Shown here: positions 25,968-32,195 of the stretch, piece after piece | Layout of the letters: each line of letters begins with the position of its first letter | Position numbering within the stretch: position 1 is the stretch's first letter | Source of the DNA: Halocaridina rubra | Lineage: Eukaryota; Arthropoda; Malacostraca; Decapoda; Atyidae | Assembly: GCA_037179515.1 (NCBI GenBank) | Contig: JAXCGZ010014185.1 | Coordinates: 1 to 32,195 of the forward strand | Direction of reading: 5' to 3' | Length of the DNA stretch: 32,195 bases | The notes under the pieces: model-generated | Databases searched by the model: none | What the model saw: only the letters and a program-made list of their open reading frames with translations | What the model was told of the DNA's origin: nothing | Translations under genes and position numbers: made by a program

Positions 25968-26026
25968 TCTCCTGATGTTTATGCCTTCCCGGGCATCGTC
26001 GTCAGCGGTGTCGGTAAAGATGGTCC
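25968..26026 (+). CDS. Candidate short internal coding exon, same gene
   Basis: A 59-nt exon candidate between an acceptor (atctttag) and a strong consensus donor (ggtcc|gtaagtg). Read from its first base it gives 19 codons plus two bases: SPDVYAFPGIVVSGVGKDG, then a split codon beginning CC, which encodes proline whatever follows. By hand count 33 of 59 bases are G or C, against clearly A+T-rich flanks. The start phase (0) matches the end phase of the exon at 2664-2757, so the two could be joined directly across about 23 kb, or with other exons between them. A second frame is open here too (MPSRASSSAV...), but it runs on into the intron. The acceptor's pyrimidine tract is only moderate and the exon is short, so this is a candidate. 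The protein family is not recognised. Confidence 0.43.
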
Positions 26027-26414
26027 GTAAGTGTTATAACAAATTAATTTGCATCTGTTTCCGTGTATATACTAAACGCCGGCGGGGTAAGACGACGTTT
26101 GCTATAAACAATAATAATCATCTTACAAAAAAAAAAAGTAATGCATTAGAACTTTTTCACAGGTAGGTGTTTTGTTGCAAATTTTTTTTATACCATTTTT
26201 CTCCACTACAGTATACTTTTTGAATATTTTTGTTTTTAAACACAGGAGTAGTATCTAACTCCATTCTGATATTTTACTTTGTGTTCACCCGATGTGTTCA
26301 TGAACTCACAAATTGCATAAATATCACAAATCATCACAAACCTCCCCCCATTTTGCAAAAGCGCTGCTAATGTCTAAATGAGTTAGCGAAGTTGTACAAA
26401 CCTTAAATAGTTAC

Positions 26415-26691
26415 TGACTGTAAAAAAGTAGTAGTTCTTTTGATCCTCTGTAAACCAAACATTGTAAAACGCCATGTAATAGATATGTTCAAAGCCCACG
26501 CCTTGTAAATGTAAACGCGATGTCCGACGCCATCGTGCGCAGAGCGTTCTAGTCTCGAGTGCCTTGGTGATGAGGATGCCGCCGGTTACATATATGATAT
26601 ATTTTCTCTTTTACAATAAACGCGATTTAAAAAATACAGGAATCGCCCTGCAGAGCGAATGCTTGTCTTGAAGTTGAGAGCCTTATTTACA
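26415..26691 (+). mobile_element. Possible solo LTR
   Basis: The segment begins TGACTGTAAAAAAG and ends TTATTTACA, giving TG...CA ends. Flanks are gttac (26410-26414) and gttat (26692-26696), a 4-of-5 target-site match. The inner TGTAAAAAAG at 26419 is nearly the inverse of the last ten bases. Inside are a G+C-richer block, a T-rich stretch and a polyadenylation signal AATAAA (26615-26620), the order expected of U3-R-U5. No primer-binding site or coding sequence follows, so a solo LTR is the natural reading. The exact left end is uncertain because several TGTAAA motifs occur (26449, 26464, 26506). Confidence 0.35.
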
Positions 26692-26790
26692 GTTATCCAT
26701 GTATGTGTATTTTGTATATATACTGTATTATATATGTATTTTATGATTTTAAGTTAAAAATAATCTTTCAAAAGTTACTTTTTGAAATTG

Positions 26791-26811
26791 CACAACACAA
26801 CACAACACAAC
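26791..26811 (+). repeat. (CACAA)4 microsatellite
   Basis: Four pentanucleotide units. Confidence 0.9.
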
Positions 26812-26826
26812 TCACATATTTACTAA

Positions 26827-26876
<50 letters not shown>

Positions 26877-26912
26877 TAATATTTATTATTATTATTATTA
26901 TTACTATTATTA
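26827..26912. repeat. (AAT)n followed by (ATT)n, self-complementary
   Basis: About 45 bp of AAT units is followed after aaaaataatattt by about 30 bp of ATT units, so the array is an inverted repeat able to fold into a long hairpin. Confidence 0.9.
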
Positions 26913-27063
26913 GTTTAATTAATGCTGTTTAATGTATATGAAATTAATATTAAATATAGATACTTTTGCCGCACCCTGTATGATTAAAAACTTTCTTGTA
27001 AATATATTGCGGCCAATTAAACAATTTAAAATACATAAATTATGTGATTCTCTACTGTCATAG

Positions 27064-27129
27064 TGTATGGCTTTGACCATTCGAAAAATTTTGCATCTTA
27101 CCAGACAGAAATTTGATGGAAAGCAAAAG
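27064..27129 (+). CDS. Alternative longer exon, 66 nt
   Basis: If the upstream acceptor gattctctactgtcatag is used, the exon runs 27064-27129, is 66 nt (22 codons) and starts and ends in phase 0. It reads CMALTIRKILHL and then TRQKFDGKQK, with an in-frame ATG as second codon at 27067. It ends at the same donor as the 25-nt micro-exon and shares its reading frame. It cannot follow the exon at 25968-26026 in frame (a stop appears), but it can follow the exon at 2664-2757 directly. It could also serve as an alternative first coding exon. No family is recognised. Only one of the two versions need be real. Confidence 0.25.
27105..27129 (+). CDS. Candidate micro-exon, same gene
   Basis: A 25-nt exon candidate between the acceptor ttttgcatcttaccag and the donor aaag|gtacgt. 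Its first base completes the codon left open by the exon at 25968-26026 (CC+A, proline). Eight codons then follow, QKFDGKQK, ending on a codon boundary. Micro-exons of this size are known in animal genes. The alternative is a longer version of the same exon that uses an upstream acceptor (exon 27064-27129). Support is the donor, the acceptor and the phase match; the phase match alone has about a one-in-three chance of being accidental. Confidence 0.28.
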
Positions 27130-29355
27130 GTACGTATTTCTCTTTCTTTTTCTTTTTTTATGTTAAAAACTCGGGTTTGAAGAAAACTGTGTATGTTTCT
27201 AGCTTTCTAGATTGTTTTATATTTATATCAAGAAAGTAGTAGTTTGGTAGAAAAATACTACTTTTAAGATTTCAGTCATTTTTATTTTTTTTTCTGCTGA
27301 GAAATGCAAGATACTATCCATTACCACCGCAATAAATGGACACCTCCTCCCCTCACCCATTCCCAAATAAGAACCCCTTTTTGAGTTCCCAACTCACGTC
27401 CCCATTTGTAGAAATAATATTTCAGCATTCTGTTTATACTAGACAGGGATTTCTCGCAAAACCCTGTCGGTAAAAACAGACACTGCTACTGTGCTGGTTA
27501 GGGTTTTAGGTTATTATATTTCTAACTTAGGAGTTAGTAGACTCTAGCAATAGTAAGGTTGAGAGTTAGAGCTCTTGAAGTTCCAGAAGCACGTGGAGTG
27601 AGGTGTCCAAGAGAGACCAGAAAAGATATGGAACCTTAGCATGGTATCCATCAAGGCCCCCGCGTGGCATTTCGCGCTTATTGTACACCAAGCCAAGTGA
27701 CCATTCATTCTGTCTGCTCAATTCCTGCTGTTTCTGTCACCTGCTAGCTCTTCCTGACATTTGCACCATTTCCATTATCTGGGGGGGAGGGAGAGGCTCT
27801 GGTGTATGCGTGAGTGTGAGTGTATAATGTATTTATACAATCATGTCGCAGTAATGATTATATTTTTTTGTGTGTGTAGCTATTCAAGTTAGGATTTTTT
27901 AAATTTTTTTTTAAATTTTTTTTTTAGACCCTCTTCGTCCTCCTGTCAAGTAGGAGATGCAATTTTTGTACCTCCAGTGGGTGGTAAAAAGTCAAAGTCA
28001 GGCTGAGTCTTACCGGGGTCGTTGGGAATGCAGATGAGCTTGTGTTTTTTCAGTCGTTTTCGTGTTCACAGTCATAGCTCTCTCTTTAAAAAAAAATATT
28101 TTTTTTAATTACTCTTGTGAATATCTTTATCCTTAATCCTATTAGAGCACCACTAATTTAGATCATTGCTTTGTGGCCTTTTTGTCTCCCACTACGTCGT
28201 ATTAATGTGTGTTTTTTTTGAGCTCGTACGTGACTGCGCAAGCATCTCTGGCTTTTCTATTGCTCAATCCTAGAGACTTGGATGTTGTCATTTTATTTTT
28301 ATTTTTTTAGCGTTTATATTTAATTTTTTAAACTATGTTTTAAGGCACTTCATATAAGCAATAACTTAGATAATATTAGTGTTTATGTTAAAATGAAATT
28401 AGCTTTAGGGTTAATGGTAGCCAATAGGTTCTGTAGGGTTAAGGATTATAATTGTTAAATGCCAGTTTCATTAAAATAGGTTAGGAACTTTTAGCTCTCC
28501 TCCAATAATTCTGGTATTCTCCTTAATTATTTATTTATATATTTATTTCAATTACTGCAAGCAAATAACTCCATTTACAACGTGAACATCAGTAACAATG
28601 ACTTTTAGGTACTGACACTGCTTACTGAGCACTTACTTCATCCTCTCTTAGTTGGTAAGTCGTGGCTTGCTTTGTTCATATAACGTTGGCTAGATTTTGT
28701 CCCCATAAACTAAAACTTGAATTCTATTTTGCGGAAGTAATGGCTGTGCTTGGGTTTCAAGGCAGACAACTATTTCTCATATTGTTTTTTTTTTTCCTTG
28801 AAAACTCATGTTATCCACGAATAAAAAAAATGAAAAATAGAAATAAGCATATTAGGAAATAGACAAGTCTTGTGTAAAATTTAAAATAAAAGAATATGTA
28901 TATGTAAATAAAGACTTCTTGAAAATAAGTTTCACGTTTCCAGACCCACTATTTTTTTTTTAAAGTTAAAACGAAAAAAAAAAAAAAACTAAGAAAAAGC
29001 TTCAATTGCAGATCAGGTGCCCGTATTAAACCTAATTTTTATTCTTTCCTCGTAGTAAGCCTACAATAGTAAAAATAACTAATCCCTTTACTCATGGTAA
29101 TCTTATGTGATAGTGAAGTGCATTACAACATGTCGAAACATGTTGATATCGTGCAAAGACTTACAAATACTCGTCTGTCAGTCGAGCGGAGTTTATCTTC
29201 TCGTAATCTCTGTTAATTTCACCGTTTGCGATCGTAACGAGGCTGCTATTCAACATACACATCCACCATCTTGGAACATGTTACCGTAATTGCGAGGGTG
29301 AATCCACAATTGTAGTAATTGCCGATTATCCTATTACTGTAATACGACGACTACG

Positions 29356-29356
<1 letters not shown>
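27130..29356. other. Intron-like DNA after the third exon candidate
   Basis: Begins with donor gtacgt. A+T-rich with many T runs. The 27603-27827 and 29107-29289 frames have no splice or composition support. Confidence 0.5.
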
Positions 29357-29402
<46 letters not shown>

Positions 29403-29415
29403 GATTATTATTATT
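29357..29415 (+). repeat. (ATT)n microsatellite
   Basis: Nearly pure, one ATG interruption. Confidence 0.96.
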
Positions 29416-29607
29416 TAATGATAAAATAGTATTTACACATTCAAGTTTTTTTTTTTCGATGGGGAATTTTAACTGCGCATTACCAAAGGAAATGTATTTC
29501 AATGTTGTATATATGTAAAATGGGGAATTTGTGTCTATAGATTTGTTATTTTATATATAGATAAAACGATACGTGTTTGTATATGTATTTACTTGTAAAT
29601 ATACTCT

Positions 29608-29628
29608 TTATATATATATATATATATA

Positions 29629-29711
<83 letters not shown>
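29608..29711 (+). repeat. (TA)n microsatellite
   Basis: About 103 bp with one C interruption at 29630. Confidence 0.97.
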
Positions 29712-29714
<3 letters not shown>

Positions 29715-29952
29715 AACGGTTCTTAATAAAAAAAAAAATAGCCCCGTTGTTATCGCGAATATCTTATAACATCATCATAAACAACTGCTTAAACAAGTCT
29801 GCAAAAATACTGTGACATAAACAAACACAGTTTTTGACATTTATTTTTATTGTTTTAAGAACCCCAAGTATTTCGACTCGTTTATCTTTGCGTCTGTGGA
29901 TTCGCCCAACGTGACCCCCGCAAGGGCAGATCGCGAACTAAGTGGTGTGTGC

Positions 29953-29996
29953 TACTATTATTATTATTAATGTCATAATTATTATTATTATTATTA
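29953..29996 (+). repeat. Interrupted (ATT)n repeat
   Basis: Two short ATT blocks separated by aatgtcata. Confidence 0.85.
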
Positions 29997-30640
<644 letters not shown>

Positions 30641-30693
30641 CACGACAAAAATAGACATTACAGTACATATTTACCTCATAGTTTCAGAATAAA

Positions 30694-30697
30694 ACAT

Positions 30698-30732
<35 letters not shown>

Positions 30733-30746
30733 TACATACATACATA
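30694..30746 (+). repeat. (CATA)n(CA)n(CATA)n microsatellite
   Basis: A CA block bracketed on both sides by CATA units. Confidence 0.95.
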
Positions 30747-31152
30747 AGCAAGAGAATACGCACAACATTCTAATAAACTCGCTAAAACATTAAAGCATAA
30801 TTTTTAAAATAATATTAATACAGTTTTCCCCACACATTACATACTTCCAAAAAACACCCAGTAAGTCACTGATTTTAAGCACATCACGAACACACAGTAC
30901 AATTGCGTGCGCGGTCATTGAACAATAGCAGCAACAAACTGTAGTTTTTTTGTATGTTAATTATATATATATAAATACTGGGCTAACGGCAAAAATCGTG
31001 ATGGAAAAGTCAAACTTAATCGTTTTCTGAATAAAGCGGATTTTAATAATACCTTAACGGCGCGTTACTTAATAAATGTTTTTTTATTCATCGTTTTATG
31101 TGTATTAATTCTTATCCTGGAAATGTCAGCCAAGTCTTTGCACGATATCAAA

Positions 31153-31156
<4 letters not shown>
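30747..31156. other. Noncoding, nothing recognised
   Basis: A+T-rich. A gtaagt at 30861-30866 has no exon upstream. Confidence 0.5.

Positions 31157-31243
<87 letters not shown>
31157..31243 (+). repeat. (TA)n microsatellite
   Basis: About 87 bp, pure, ending at a G-rich stretch (ggggagaggggggggtg). Confidence 0.98.
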
Positions 31244-31245
<2 letters not shown>

Positions 31246-31970
31246 GGAGAGGGGGGGGTGTAAATGAGAATGAATCTCTTTTCCCCTCACAAACTTCCCT
31301 TCTTCACCAGCTCTATGTGATTTTTTGTGTTTCTCCTCTCGTGGGGCTGATTATTCAGGTCTCTAAAGTTACGGAAGGAATTGTGTAGAAGATATTAAGG
31401 AAATGATATATAAAAGGTTTCTGATGAACTTTTTAAACTCCTCTAATTAAACTTTTTCCATCTTCCAATTTGTGTGTGATGTGATTCCGTCACCTGGCTA
31501 AGCATGGTTTTTGTAGAGGACATTTTCTAGAGAATAAATAATATTTGGGTTAATGTTACGCGAAACATTAAGTTCAGAGGTCGTTCATGATATGGTTTAG
31601 TATATATAAATTAAAACTAGGTTTTGCCATAAATATCTTCTTGACTAGAGTACAGAACACAGCATTATGTTAGCAAACTATAGCCAATACTTAACTTACT
31701 GTAAATTAAAAAAAAAAAAAAATCAATTTAAGTCACTAAAATGTGCATGATTTTTTTTTTTTTTTTACTTGGGGTCAAGAAAGGAGCCATTTTTATTCCC
31801 CCCTTTTTTAAGGTAATTCAGGGTAGGTGGTGAGAAATTGTGATTTGGGTAATGTTGCGCAAATTTATGAGGTTCAGATAATGAGGATGGCTTTAACGCG
31901 AGGCAATCATGGTAATGTTTTGGAAGAGAGAGAGAGAATGTGAGGGAACCAGAAAATAGATGAAATGCAC
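31244..31970. other. Noncoding with a dispersed duplicate
   Basis: A segment starting atttgggt(t)aatgtt(a/g)cgc, about 36 bp, occurs at 31543 and again at 31843. Otherwise nothing recognised. Confidence 0.45.
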
Positions 31971-32133
31971 TAGTTTAAAGAAGAGACTCTTTTCATGTTC
32001 AAGAATATTACACGAGTTTCAATTTTTTGTGTCTGAAAATTAAATTCCAGTTGCACGGGTTTAAGAGAGACTCCGTCTTTTGCGTAGGAATATTACTCGA
32101 GTTTACATTTTGTGTTTGAAAATTTAATTTCAA
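31971..32133 (+). repeat. Tandem duplication, about 85-bp period
   Basis: agtttaaagaagagactc...gaatattacacgagttt...tgtctgaaaattaaatt (from 31972) recurs in diverged form from 32058, with the same order of blocks (gtttaag, gagactc, gaatattac, cgagttt, tgtgt, tgaaaatt). Confidence 0.85.
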
Positions 32134-32195
32134 TCGTGATTTTTCTCTCGTATGTCATCTTTTAGTGTTGGGAAAAAATTTATATAGTCTTTTGA

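Noticed and set aside
27603..27827. 74-codon plus-strand frame with a pyrimidine-rich tail
   Set aside because: The frame ends in a G-run and GTGAGT-like repeat and has no exon borders or recognisable peptide.
28400..28446. ttagggttaa motifs as telomere-like repeats
   Set aside because: Only isolated copies, no array.

Overview
The window looks like nuclear DNA from a large animal genome, most likely a decapod crustacean such as a shrimp, crayfish or crab. The reasons are a strongly A+T-rich background, an extreme load of long and nearly uninterrupted microsatellites ((AT)n, (CT/GA)n, (GT/CA)n, (AAT/ATT)n, (GATA)n), tRNA-derived SINE remnants, LTR-retrotransposon remnants, and tiny exon-like islands with GT..AG splice sites spread over tens of kilobases. 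The assignment rests on this overall character. No marker gene identifies a species. Nothing bacterial, phage or organellar is visible: there are no operons, no densely packed ORFs, no rRNA and no CRISPR array.

Layout. 1-1300: a chain of microsatellites. 1548-1823: minus-strand splice-like signals beside a hairpin and a cluster of CACCTG E-boxes. 2313-2440: a tRNA-like SINE fragment ending in (AT)n. 2664-2757: the best protein-coding exon on the plus strand. 2758-15730: intron-like DNA with minisatellites, polypurine tracts and an unusually A+T-rich block (about 6.7-8.7 kb). 15728-15960: a tRNA-derived SINE in minus orientation. 16446-16913: an unexplained 155-codon ORF. 17801-17901: (TG)n(CG)n. 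18337-18790: a possible minus-strand LTR-retrotransposon fragment. 20.5-21.0 kb: two separate tandem duplications of about 72 bp. 25968-26026: a second G+C-rich exon candidate. 26415-26691: a possible solo LTR. 27064/27105-27129: a third exon candidate. 27.1-32.2 kb: more microsatellites and a duplicated 85-bp unit at the right end.

The gene reading I favour is that most of the window is intron of one plus-strand gene. Three exon candidates (2664-2757, 25968-26026, 27105-27129) have GT..AG borders and can be joined in order without breaking the reading frame (phases 0, then 2, then 0). I could not recognise the protein. Most other long ORFs are translations of microsatellites or of one-sided purine/pyrimidine DNA. 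I found no convincing new multi-gene system. The items most worth a second look are the phase-compatible exon chain, the possible alternative 59-nt exons, the mobile-element remnants, the E-box/hairpin cluster and the pair of 72-bp duplications.
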